From: Actinomadura craniellae
Lineage (GTDB): Bacteria > Actinomycetota > Actinomycetes > Streptosporangiales > Streptosporangiaceae
Length of the DNA: 64,000 nucleotides
Reading direction: 5' to 3'
Assembly: GCF_003289645.1 (NCBI RefSeq)
Contig: NZ_QLYX01000002.1
Location: forward strand, 434,001-498,000
Made by a program: the position numbers and the translations under genes
The notes under the pieces: generated by a model
What the model saw: the letters and a program-made list of their open reading frames with translations, nothing else
The model's database searches: none
Told to the model about the DNA's origin: nothing
Shown here: one piece after another, positions 17,026 to 25,124 of the stretch
Position numbering within the stretch: the first letter of the stretch is position 1
Layout: each line of letters opens with the position of its first letter

Positions 17026-18440
17026 CGCCCGCCGCCCGCGAGCGAGGTGAGCACCTGCCCGTCGGGCGTGATGCCCGCGGTCTCGAGGGCGAGCGCCCTG
17101 GCGGCGTCCATGTCGTAGTGGTGGGAGACGACGACCTTCTGGGCGTAGAGGCCGCCGCCGGCCTGGATCACCGTGACGTGCTTCCACCCGCCGAAGGCGT
17201 CCGCGGTGAAGTCGCGGATCGTGTGGAAGAGCCGCATCCGGTAATCCGCGTCGACGCCCTCCATGGTGCGCATGTACTTGCGCAGGTCCGGCCCGGTCTC
17301 GGGGTTGCGCAGGTCGGCCATCGACGGCGCGGTGAGCACCGAGCCGCCCGCGATGTCGTGGAGATGGCGCACCATCAGGCTGAACTGCGCGGCGGCGTGG
17401 TATTTCGCGGCGTTGGTGAACATCTCGTCCGGCGACGCCCAGCCCTCGGGGGTGAACGTCGAGTGGTGCATCGCCGCCTCGAAGCCGGCCCGGATCAGGG
17501 TGGCATAGGTGATCATCTCGGCGATCTTGTCCTTGATGTGGCCGATGCGCTGCAGGCCGTTGGCCTCCGCCACCAGCTGCGCGAGCCCGACCAGTGTGTC
17601 CGCGAGGCGCACGTAACTGCCGACGCTGCCCAGCCGTTCCCACAGGCCGAGGGAGTGCGCGAACGTTGCCGAGTGCTCGAGCTCGCCGGCGAGGAACACC
17701 TGCTCGTTGGGCACGAAGACGTCGTCGAAGACGATGAGCCCCTCCGTCATCACGTGCCGCGAGCTGTACGGGAAGAAGTCGGGGTCCAGGTCCGGCCGCG
17801 GGGCGAACGAGGCGTTGATGACCCGGACGCCGGGCGCGTTGACCGGCACCGCCGCGGCGACGCTGTAGTCCTCCTCGCCGGGCTTCATCCGCTTGGTCGG
17901 CATCACCATCAGCTCGTGGGCGATCGCGGCCGAGCTGATGTGCAGCTTGGCGCCGCGGATGACGATGCCGTCCGAACTGCGGTCGACGATCCGGAGGTAC
18001 AGGTCGGGATCGTCCTGCTTGGCGGGCGGGAGCGACCGGTTTCCCTTGGCGTCGGTGATCGTCTGCACCAGCCGGATGTCGCGCCGCTTGCTCTCCTCGA
18101 AGTAGGCGAGCGCGCGCTCGGCGTACTGCGGGAAGTCCCCGCGCATCCGGCTGGCCGCCGTCAGCACCATCAGCAGGCCGTTGGAGGTCGAGATCGTCGG
18201 GAAGTCCCAGTGCAGCTGGCGCTCCTGGGTGGCCCGCAGTTCCTCGACCGAGCTCGGGATGAAGAAGTAGGGGCCGAACGCGTCGTCTCCGGGCTGGTAG
18301 TGCTGGTCGTAGCCGCGGGCGGCGGCCAGGGCGCCGCCCCGCAGCAGCGGCTCCTCGGTCACGTCCGGAACGGCGTGGCCGTTCACGAACAGCCGCCGGC
18401 CGTCACGGAGGGAGTCGAGGTATTGGTCACCGGTGAGCAT
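17022..18440 (-). CDS. HpaB-family flavin-dependent monooxygenase
   Basis: A 472-residue member of the 4-hydroxyphenylacetate 3-hydroxylase (HpaB) family. Visible blocks are LTGDQYLDSLRDGRRLFVNG at the N-terminus, the IVDRSSDGIVIRGAKLHIS strand and the C-terminal HYDMDAARALALETAGI. The related 4-hydroxybutyryl-CoA dehydratases hold a [4Fe-4S] cluster on cysteines, but this protein contains no cysteine at all, which rules that chemistry out and favours FADH2-dependent hydroxylation. A flavin reductase is needed; no clear one is in this operon. The gene lies between two dehydrogenases, with overlapping ends, so its substrate is probably a CoA ester or free acid of the same pathway. Confidence 0.82.
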   Translation of the reverse strand: MLTGDQYLDSLRDGRRLFVNGHAVPDVTEEPLLRGGALAAARGYDQHYQPGDDAFGPYFFIPSSVEELRATQERQLHWDFPTISTSNGLLMVLTAASRMRGDFPQYAERALAYFEESKRRDIRLVQTITDAKGNRSLPPAKQDDPDLYLRIVDRSSDGIVIRGAKLHISSAAIAHELMVMPTKRMKPGEEDYSVAAAVPVNAPGVRVINASFAPRPDLDPDFFPYSSRHVMTEGLIVFDDVFVPNEQVFLAGELEHSATFAHSLGLWERLGSVGSYVRLADTLVGLAQLVAEANGLQRIGHIKDKIAEMITYATLIRAGFEAAMHHSTFTPEGWASPDEMFTNAAKYHAAAQFSLMVRHLHDIAGGSVLTAPSMADLRNPETGPDLRKYMRTMEGVDADYRMRLFHTIRDFTADAFGGWKHVTVIQAGGGLYAQKVVVSHHYDMDAARALALETAGITPDGQVLTSLAGGGR

Positions 18441-19702
18441 CAGGCTGGTCCTCGCGATCGCTGTGTCGTCGTGGTCGTGGATCGGCCGGGAATCGGGGGC
18501 CGGGGGTCGCGGGGCAGGCCGAGGACGCGCTCGGCGATGATGTTCTTCTGGATCTCGTCGCTGCCGCCGGCGATGCGGTGCGCCGGGGCGCCGAGCAGCA
18601 GCTGGCTCCACGCGAACGTGCCCCACGTGCCGTGGTCGACGGCCAGTCGCGGCCCCAGGATCCGAGTGGCGGCCGCGACGTAGAACTCCATGTCGGCGGT
18701 GCTCATCAGCTTGAGCACCGACCCGCTCTGGTCCTCGGCCGGTGCGGCCAGGCTGCGCCGGGCCGTCTCGCGCACGATCTGCTCGCGCTCCCAGGCCTCG
18801 GCGAGCAGCTCCCGCACGACCGGGTCCGCGTCGGCACCGGTCGACTCGGCCAGCGCGTACAGCCGCCGGACCGGGTCGTTCATCAGACCGTTGTGCTCGT
18901 CGCCCATCAGTGACCGCTCGCTGGTGAGCGTGGTCAGCGCGATCGGCCAGCCACCGTCGACCTCGCCGATCCGCTGTGCGTCCGGCACGGCGACGTCGTC
19001 GAGGAACACCTCGTTGAAGTGCTCGGCGCCGGTGATCTGCCGCAGCGGTCGCACGTCGACGCCGGGGGCGTCCATGTCGACCAGGAACGCGGTGATGCCG
19101 CGGTGCCGGTCGGCCGGATCACCGGTGCGGGCCAGGAGCTCACCGAGCTGGGCGAGGTGGGCGTAGGACGACCAGACCTTCTGGCCGTTCACCACCCACC
19201 CGTCGCCGGCGCGGCGGGCGGAGGTCCGCAGGCTGGCCAGGTCGGAGCCCGCACCGGGCTCGGAGAACAGCTGGCAGCAGATGATGTCGCCGCGCCAGAT
19301 CCCGGGCAGGTACGCGGCCCGCTGTTCTTCGGTGCCGTGGGCGAGGATCGCCGGCCCGACGATGTCGTGGCCGACCATGAAGCAGGCGGTGTTGGGCACG
19401 TCGTACTCGCGGAGCACCGCGTGCACGCGGTTGCGGTGCGCCTCGGTCAGCCCGCGGCCGCCGTATTCGACCGGGCCGTCGATCCAGGCGAGGCCGGCGG
19501 CGAAGAGGTCCCGCTGCCAGGTCTGGGCGGCCTCGACCTCCGCCAGCTCGGCATCGCCGCGGCGCAGGCCGACGCCCATCACGTCGTCGGGGCCCGCGCC
19601 CAGGTTGGCCGGGGCCCGGCGGGGCACGCGCGCCGCCAGGAAGGCGTGCGCCTCGGCGGCGATCTCGTCGAGGGTCGGGCCCGCGGTGGAGGTGGTCGTC
19701 AT
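18440..19702 (-). CDS. Acyl-CoA dehydrogenase, long (alpha) type, second copy
   Basis: A 420-residue paralogue of the 3830-5050 product. It shares QLFSEPGAGSDLASLRT, VNGQKVWSSYAHLAQLGEL and the C-terminal RIAGGSDEIQKNIIAERVLG. As there, GGS replaces the GEGT catalytic-Glu motif of short-chain enzymes. It should pair with the 15919-17025 product. A Thr-rich tail of about 15 residues ends the protein. The stop overlaps the HpaB start (TGATG), and the ATG overlaps the synthetase stop. Confidence 0.88.
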   Translation of the reverse strand: MTTTSTAGPTLDEIAAEAHAFLAARVPRRAPANLGAGPDDVMGVGLRRGDAELAEVEAAQTWQRDLFAAGLAWIDGPVEYGGRGLTEAHRNRVHAVLREYDVPNTACFMVGHDIVGPAILAHGTEEQRAAYLPGIWRGDIICCQLFSEPGAGSDLASLRTSARRAGDGWVVNGQKVWSSYAHLAQLGELLARTGDPADRHRGITAFLVDMDAPGVDVRPLRQITGAEHFNEVFLDDVAVPDAQRIGEVDGGWPIALTTLTSERSLMGDEHNGLMNDPVRRLYALAESTGADADPVVRELLAEAWEREQIVRETARRSLAAPAEDQSGSVLKLMSTADMEFYVAAATRILGPRLAVDHGTWGTFAWSQLLLGAPAHRIAGGSDEIQKNIIAERVLGLPRDPRPPIPGRSTTTTTQRSRGPA

Positions 19703-21267
19703 GCGACCACGCCCTCGGCGAGGCGCTCGCGCAGCACGGCCTTGTGGATCTTGCCGGTCGAGTTGCGGGGAAGCTCCTCGACCACGACCACCCGGGTCGG
19801 GATCTTGTAGCTGGCGAGCCGGCCCCGGCAGTGCTCGCGGAGTTCGGCGACCGTGAGCTCGCCGCCGCCCTTGAGCGAGACCACGGCGGTGACGACCTGC
19901 CCCCAGTGGTGGTCGGCCTCGCCCACGACCGCGATCTCCTCGACCCGGGGGTGATCGCCGATGACGTCCTCGATCTCGACCGGGTACACGTTCTCCCCAC
20001 CGCGCACGATCATGTCGTCGGCCCGGCCGGCGAGGTGGAGGTAGCCCTCCCCGTCCTTCCAGGCGAGGTCCCCGGCCCGGAACCAGCCGTCGCGCACCAC
20101 GCGGGCGGTCAGGTCCGGGCGGCCGAGGTAACCGCTCATGACGGTGTCGCCGCGGCTCGCGATCTCGCCGATCTCCCCGTCGGGGACTTCCTTGCCGTCG
20201 GGGTCGAGCAGCCGCACGTCACAGCCGTACGCCGGCTTCCCGATCGCCCCCAGCAGCCACTCGTCACCCGCCAGCGCACGGCGGTGGTCCTCGGGCCGCA
20301 GCACCAGTTGCCCGCCGGCTTCGGTGCCGGCACCGAAGCCGTTGTGCAGGTCGCAGCCGAAGACCTCGACCATCTCCCGGATCACCGAGGTCGGCATCGG
20401 GGCACCGCCGTACATGATCGACCGCAGCATCGGGTAGTCGGTTCCGCGGACCCGCGGGTCCCCGAGCAGCTGGATGATCATGCTCGGTACGAGCATCGCC
20501 TGCCGGACCCGTCCGGACTGCAGCCAGCGCAGGCCGAGTTCGAGGTCCCACTGCGGCAGCACCACCGAGCCGGCGCCGCGGGAGACGCCGTACATGACGT
20601 GGCCGATGCCGCCGGCGTGGAAGAGCGGGGCGCCCGACATCAGCAGGTCGCCCGGGCGGATGCCGAGTTCGAGCACCCCGGACTGGGTGATCGCCTTGAT
20701 CATCCGCTGCGACTGCATCACGCCCTTGGGCGTCCCGGTCGTACCGCTGGTGAACGAGATGCTGAGGATGTCGTCGTCGGTCGTGACCGACTCGATCTCA
20801 CCGCCGTCGGCGCCGCTGGCAAGGAACTCCTCGAACGTCGGGAGGCCGCCCGCCGAGGTGTCGAAGGTGATCCGGGCGCGGACATGGGCGCCGGCCTCGG
20901 GGAAGCAGCCGGCGATGATCTCCTCGTAGCGACCGCTGAGGAAGACGACCCTGGCCTGGCTCGCCGCCAGCACCGTGCGCACCTCGGCGGGAGCGAGGCG
21001 GAAGTTCAACGCCACGTAGGTGGCGCCGAGCTTCATGCACGCGAGGATCACCTCGACGTACGCACAGGAGTCAGTGGCCATGATCGCGACCCGGTCGCCG
21101 CGGCCGACGCCCTGCGCCCGAAGCGCCCGCCCGAGGCGGGTCACCCGGCCATCGACCTGGCCGAAGGTGAGGACGTCGCCCTCGGCGGAGACCAGGCACT
21201 CGGCGTCCGGGGTGAACCGGGCGTTCAGCGTCACCCAGTCACCCGGGGCCAGTCCCGACAGCTGCAT
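19699..21267 (-). CDS. Acyl-CoA synthetase, second copy
   Basis: A 522-residue AMP-forming ligase, paralogous to 5047-6663. The ATP motif FTSGTTGTPKGVMQS, GWFRAGDLAWKD and the C-terminal catalytic lysine in PRNSTGKIHKAVL are present. An ATG eight codons upstream (21291) is in frame, but the ATG at 21267 is chosen because it aligns with the first synthetase (both then read L-x(5)-DW-I/V-TL) and has GGGAGG about 12 bp upstream. It leads the second operon and faces the divergent TetR gene across a promoter region with two palindromes. Confidence 0.9.
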   Translation of the reverse strand: MQLSGLAPGDWVTLNARFTPDAECLVSAEGDVLTFGQVDGRVTRLGRALRAQGVGRGDRVAIMATDSCAYVEVILACMKLGATYVALNFRLAPAEVRTVLAASQARVVFLSGRYEEIIAGCFPEAGAHVRARITFDTSAGGLPTFEEFLASGADGGEIESVTTDDDILSISFTSGTTGTPKGVMQSQRMIKAITQSGVLELGIRPGDLLMSGAPLFHAGGIGHVMYGVSRGAGSVVLPQWDLELGLRWLQSGRVRQAMLVPSMIIQLLGDPRVRGTDYPMLRSIMYGGAPMPTSVIREMVEVFGCDLHNGFGAGTEAGGQLVLRPEDHRRALAGDEWLLGAIGKPAYGCDVRLLDPDGKEVPDGEIGEIASRGDTVMSGYLGRPDLTARVVRDGWFRAGDLAWKDGEGYLHLAGRADDMIVRGGENVYPVEIEDVIGDHPRVEEIAVVGEADHHWGQVVTAVVSLKGGGELTVAELREHCRGRLASYKIPTRVVVVEELPRNSTGKIHKAVLRERLAEGVVA

Positions 21268-21308
21268 CTCGCGGCGCCTCCCTCGATGCACGAGCCCTCG
21301 TCGCGCTG

Positions 21309-21326
21309 TCCTGAATTAATTCAGGA
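21309..21326. promoter_or_regulatory. Perfect 18-bp palindrome before the second synthetase gene
   Basis: TCCTGAATT followed directly by AATTCAGGA forms an uninterrupted 18-bp palindrome 42 bp upstream of the synthetase start. It differs in sequence from the TetR sites at 14801, 14991 and 21422, so it may bind a second regulator. AT-rich composition in a GC-rich genome makes chance occurrence less likely. Confidence 0.55.
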
Positions 21327-21421
21327 AACCGCGCGATACGCAAGGGTGATCACACCCCCGGATCGGGCCTGGTGAGCCCAGGACTCGATCACCAGTCGAG
21401 TCCGTGTGGCTGATTTACTGT

Positions 21422-21438
21422 TCTGACAACTCATCAGT
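21422..21438. promoter_or_regulatory. TetR-type operator O3 in the divergent promoter
   Basis: TCTGAC-AACTC-ATCAGT keeps the 6-5-6 layout of O1 and O2 with two mismatches in the right half. It lies 81 bp before the TetR start and 155 bp before the synthetase start, where it could repress both directions. Confidence 0.6.
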
Positions 21439-21518
21439 TAGACTGCAACGACAGCCCCCGTCGCGCTCGATTCCGCGGGCGGACCAGAGGAACCGGCACG
21501 AGGACGACGGAGACGACG

Positions 21519-22271
21519 ATGACCAGCGAGGTGAACGGCCTGGACGTCGAGGCGCAGGACTCGCCGCGCCTGCAACGGCTGATCAAAGCCGCCGAGGACA
21601 TCAAGCTGGCCGTCCGGCGCCAGGACGGCCGAGAGACCCCGGTCGGCGAACGGGCGATGCGAACCCGCCGCAAGCTGCTCGACGCGGCCGCCCGCCTCTT
21701 CACCGAGCGCGGCTACCTCAACACCTCGCTCAACGACGTCGCCCAGGAGGCGGGCGTGAGCCTGCCGACGATCTACCAGTACTTCGCCGACCGCAACGAC
21801 ATCGTGGCCACCCTGGCGGCCGACCACGCGCTCGGCATGCTCCGGGCGGGAGCCGACGACTGGGAGCCCACCTCGGGGCGGCTCGGGCTCCGGCGGGCGA
21901 TCGCGGCACTGGTCACGCTCTACGCCGAGAGCAGCCCGTTCTTCTCGCTCTGGGAGGTGGCCAGCCACGTCGACGAGCGCCTGGCCGACCTCCGGCGCGA
22001 CTTCGAGGACCAGTTCCGGAGCGGCTACGCCCGCAAGATACGCCGGGGCATCGAGCTCGGCGTGATCCGCTCCGACCTCGACCCGGTCGAGGTGGCGCGC
22101 GCGATGAACCTGATGGTGCAGTCGTACTGCCACGACGCCTTCGTCGTCGACGCACGCCGCGGCGACCCGCCCCCCAAGCCCGACGACGTCATCGACCTGC
22201 TGACCGCGCTGTGGGCCGACGCGATCATGCTCCGGGAGCACTCCGCCATCATCCCCGGCACCGGCCGCTGA
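21519..22271 (+). CDS. TetR-family regulator of the catabolic regulon
   Basis: A 250-residue TetR protein with an N-terminal extension of about 45 residues. The HTH reads TRRKLLDAAARLFTERGYLN, then DVAQEAGVSLPTIYQYFADR, with the typical YQYF recognition-helix end. The C-terminal ligand domain runs from about residue 105. It is divergent from the second catabolic operon, and palindrome O3 lies between them. The same palindrome occurs upstream of the transport operon, so it likely represses both until a pathway CoA ester or acid binds; this is inference. It converges with the VOC gene. Confidence 0.87.
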   Translation: MTSEVNGLDVEAQDSPRLQRLIKAAEDIKLAVRRQDGRETPVGERAMRTRRKLLDAAARLFTERGYLNTSLNDVAQEAGVSLPTIYQYFADRNDIVATLAADHALGMLRAGADDWEPTSGRLGLRRAIAALVTLYAESSPFFSLWEVASHVDERLADLRRDFEDQFRSGYARKIRRGIELGVIRSDLDPVEVARAMNLMVQSYCHDAFVVDARRGDPPPKPDDVIDLLTALWADAIMLREHSAIIPGTGR

Positions 22272-22366
22272 GCAGCCGTGGCCGGGCCGCGCCACCGGCC
22301 GCCGCAGCTGCCCGGTGTTCTGCCGATGGCCGCGAATCACCCGGTCAGCAGGTGTGCCGGCCCCGG

Positions 22367-23092
22367 TCAGGGCCGCTGTGCGGACCGGAGCACGGTCTCC
22401 GTGTCTTCGAGGGCGGCCAGGGTCCCGGCGAGGTCGGCACGCTCGGTTGCGGAGAGGGCGAGCGCGCGGGCCCGGGCGAGGGCGTCGCGGGCGGCGGCGG
22501 GATCCTCGGCGCGGAGGGCGAGTTCGGCGCGGTAAGCCAGCGCTTCGAGGAGTTCGGTCGCCGTCGCGGTGTCCTTGTCCCGCTCCAGGGCCGCGTCCAG
22601 GATCTGGGCCGCCCGTACGTGCTTGCCGTGGGAGTCGCCCATCACGACCGCCCTGTGCAGCGTCGTGGTGAGCCTGCCGGCGGCCACCTCCTCGGGCGCG
22701 GGTCTGGCGGCCATGATCCTGATCCAGTTGCCGCCGGGGTCGACAACGGTGAATCCGGAATGGTTCGCGGCGTTCTTGCGCTTGCGGGGCCGGGTCATCC
22801 GGGGGATCCCGGAGACCAGGAGTTTGCCGTGGACCTCGCGCATGCCCGCGGCGAACGCCGCGAAGAGCTCCCCGGTGTCGGGCACGATGACCAGGCAGCT
22901 GCCGTAGGAGTCCGCGGGGTCGAAGTCCGGCATGCCGAAGAAGTCGAGCTGGATGTCTTCGCGTTCGAGTGACACGTACGGGTTCGGACGAACCTGGTAG
23001 TAGGTCCGGGTGAAGCCCAGCATGGTGTAGAACTCGACGATCTCGTCGATGGACCGGCAGGGAAGCAGCGGCACGGTGATCTCGTTGGCCAT
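22367..23092 (-). CDS. VOC (glyoxalase/bleomycin-resistance) protein with C-terminal helical repeat
   Basis: A 241-residue protein. Residues 1-120 are one vicinal-oxygen-chelate module (VPLLPCRSIDEIVEFYTMLG, then FTVVDPGGNWIRIM). Residues 130-241 are an Ala/Glu-rich helical region with TPR-like spacing (AAQILDAALERDKDTA, ARDALARARALALSATERAD). A single VOC module normally dimerises; the family covers dioxygenases, isomerases and drug-binding proteins. The pairing with an upstream PadR repressor suggests drug or small-molecule defence. It lies 68 bp downstream of padR and is probably cotranscribed. Confidence 0.78.
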   Translation of the reverse strand: MANEITVPLLPCRSIDEIVEFYTMLGFTRTYYQVRPNPYVSLEREDIQLDFFGMPDFDPADSYGSCLVIVPDTGELFAAFAAGMREVHGKLLVSGIPRMTRPRKRKNAANHSGFTVVDPGGNWIRIMAARPAPEEVAAGRLTTTLHRAVVMGDSHGKHVRAAQILDAALERDKDTATATELLEALAYRAELALRAEDPAAARDALARARALALSATERADLAGTLAALEDTETVLRSAQRP

Positions 23093-23160
23093 GGGTCTCT
23101 CCGTTCCGATGAAAGCGGGCCGTTGCGCCGCCCGGCTCGGGGACGCGGCAGAGCGGGCCG

Positions 23161-23739
23161 CTACCGGGTGGGGTCGGGGTCCTCGCCGGCCATGGTGAAC
23201 GCGCCCTCCTCCAGGCGGCGGATCAGCCGGTGGGTCCATTGGGCGCCGGTGTCGGCGGTGGTCAGCCACAGGGACAGGACCTCGCCCACCGGCCCCCAGT
23301 CGTCCAGATCGGTGCCCGCGGGCAGGTACGAGGTGATGCCGGCGCGCCACTCGTGCATCGCGCGGGCTCGCTCGCGCAGCATCTGCAGGGCATGCTCCCG
23401 GGGAAGGTCCTCGATCAGGCCAACGGCGGCGCCCAGCACATCCAGGCTCGGCTCGCGGTCGGCGAGGGCCCGGCTCAGCAAGGTGAAGTACTCCCGCTCC
23501 CCCTTGTCGGTCAGCTCGTACTCGATCCGCGGTGGGCCCCCGGCTTTCGAGGGGGCCGTCTCGTGCGCCACCAGCAGGCCCTGGCCGGCCATGCTCTTGA
23601 GCGCGTGGTACACCGAGCCCGACGTGGCGGTGGACCACTCGTGCGCACCCCACGACTCCAGATCCGCGCGGACCTGGTAGCCGTGCGCGCGCCCGCGCCC
23701 GCGCAGCGCTCCCAGGACCAGTAGCCGTACCGACTTCAT
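23161..23739 (-). CDS. PadR-family transcriptional repressor
   Basis: A 192-residue PadR protein. The winged-helix domain begins MKSVRLLVLGAL and includes HGYQVRADLESWG and TSGSVYHALKSMAGQGLL, with the wing at PPRIEYELTDKGERE. A C-terminal helical dimer domain (Vir_act_alpha_C type) follows from about residue 95. Two near-identical palindromes lie just upstream, fitting autorepression. It is followed by the VOC gene, its probable target. Confidence 0.87.
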   Translation of the reverse strand: MKSVRLLVLGALRGRGRAHGYQVRADLESWGAHEWSTATSGSVYHALKSMAGQGLLVAHETAPSKAGGPPRIEYELTDKGEREYFTLLSRALADREPSLDVLGAAVGLIEDLPREHALQMLRERARAMHEWRAGITSYLPAGTDLDDWGPVGEVLSLWLTTADTGAQWTHRLIRRLEEGAFTMAGEDPDPTR

Positions 23740-23759
23740 CGAACTCCCCGGACTTCAAT

Positions 23760-23825
23760 TAGCCAAATTTGGCTAGCTTCGCAAGGAGCGTACCGCCGAT
23801 CTCCTCACTAGCCAAATTTGCCTAG
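23760..23825. promoter_or_regulatory. Twin operators of the PadR repressor
   Basis: TAGCCAAATTTGGCTA at 23760-23775 is a perfect 16-bp palindrome starting 21 bp upstream of the padR start. CTAGCCAAATTTGCCTAG at 23808-23825 repeats it with one mismatch. Their axes are about 49 bp apart, near five helical turns, so both could be bound on one DNA face. The rest of the 230-bp gap to the thiolase gene shows no gene. Confidence 0.75.
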
Positions 23826-23969
23826 CAGGCAAGGCAGGTAGGCGCCCGGGTCGAACGCTGGCGGGAGGCCGCTGGCGCAGGCTGCCCACGGCGGGGAGTG
23901 CCGCCGTGGGCACCGCGCCGGAAGCGGCCCGGGGCGGTGCCCGGCTGCGGGCCGGGAGGCCCGCCCGCC

Positions 23970-25115
23970 TCAGCGGGTGAGGATGGAGACCCCCGCGGTG
24001 CCGGGGGCGCCGTACAGCTGGGCGTAGCCCACCCGGGGCTGTCCGGGCACCTGCCGCTCTCCGGCCTGCCCGCGCAACTGGAGCACCAGTTCGTGGACCT
24101 GGCGCAGTCCCGACGCGCCGATCGGCTCACCGTTGGCGATCAACCCGCCGTCGGTGTTGACGGGGAGCCGCCCGCCGATCTCCGTGGCGCCCTCGGCGAG
24201 CAGCTTCTCCTGGTCGCCGTCGGCACAGAAGCCGTTCTCGGCCATGTGGATGATCTCGGCTCCGGCGTCGGTGTCCTGCAACTGGATGACGTCGACGTCC
24301 TCCGGGCCGATGCCGGCGGCCTCGTAGGCGGCGCGCGAGGCGTACACCGTGGGCGCCTCCGCCTGCTCGACCGCCGCCCACGAGGCGTGCACCTCGTGCG
24401 CGCCGTAGGACCGCGTGCGCAGCGTCGTCGCCCGCAGGTAGACCGGCGCGGAGGTGTACCGGTGCGCGAGGTCGGCCCGGCACAGCACGACCGCCGCCGC
24501 ACCCTCGTCCGGGCTGCAGAACATGTAGTTCGTCAGCGGGTAGTTGAGCATGCGCGAGCCGAGGATGGCCTCCTCCGACAGCGGCTTGCGGCGGAAGGCG
24601 TTGGGGTTGATCACGCCGTTGCGGTAGTTCTTCGCCGCGACCCGGGCCAGCGTCCGGTGCGAGATCCCGTGGTCGTGCATGTAACGGTTGATCTTCATGC
24701 CGAAGAACTTGGTGGTCAGGAAGTGACCGATCTCCCCGTACCAGGGCGGCGCGCCGTAGTGCACGGGGTCGGCCGTGAACGCGCCCGGGTCGTGCTTGTC
24801 CATGCCCACCGCGACCCCGATGTCGTACTTGCCGGACCGGATGCCGTCGGCGGTCAGCTCCAGCGCGGTCGCCGCGGTCGCGCAGCCGTTGTAAACGTCC
24901 ATGAAGGGGATGCCGGTCAGCCCGAGCAGCCCGACGACCGCGTCCGGGTTGTCGACCTCGCGGCTGCCGCCGAACGCGAACTGCACCTGCTTCCATTCGA
25001 TGCCGGCGTCGGCAAGGGCTCCGCGCACCGCCTCCGCGCCCATCTCGATGGCGGACTTCGCGCCGAAGCGCCCGAACGGGTGAATGCCGACTCCGATGAT
25101 CGCCACGTTGTCCAT
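23970..25115 (-). CDS. Thiolase-superfamily (SCP-x-like) protein, probable CoA-ester lyase
   Basis: A 381-residue thiolase-fold protein. The first catalytic position is present (NGCATAATAL, C78). The other two are altered: the usual HDCF motif reads LQDTDAG (about 277-283), and the usual GHPxGAxG reads GEPIGASG (about 328-335), so both catalytic histidines are missing. Thiolase-like proteins paired with DUF35 proteins include the Ltp2-ChsH2 retro-aldolase of steroid side-chain degradation. The DUF35 gene is directly upstream (9-bp gap), so a lyase or aldol-type reaction on a CoA thioester is more likely than classic thiolysis. This is inference. Confidence 0.8.
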   Translation of the reverse strand: MDNVAIIGVGIHPFGRFGAKSAIEMGAEAVRGALADAGIEWKQVQFAFGGSREVDNPDAVVGLLGLTGIPFMDVYNGCATAATALELTADGIRSGKYDIGVAVGMDKHDPGAFTADPVHYGAPPWYGEIGHFLTTKFFGMKINRYMHDHGISHRTLARVAAKNYRNGVINPNAFRRKPLSEEAILGSRMLNYPLTNYMFCSPDEGAAAVVLCRADLAHRYTSAPVYLRATTLRTRSYGAHEVHASWAAVEQAEAPTVYASRAAYEAAGIGPEDVDVIQLQDTDAGAEIIHMAENGFCADGDQEKLLAEGATEIGGRLPVNTDGGLIANGEPIGASGLRQVHELVLQLRGQAGERQVPGQPRVGYAQLYGAPGTAGVSILTR

Positions 25116-25124
25116 GCGGGGCTC

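Noticed and set aside
17022-18440. 4-Hydroxybutyryl-CoA dehydratase
   Set aside because: The protein has no cysteine, so it cannot hold the [4Fe-4S] cluster of that enzyme.
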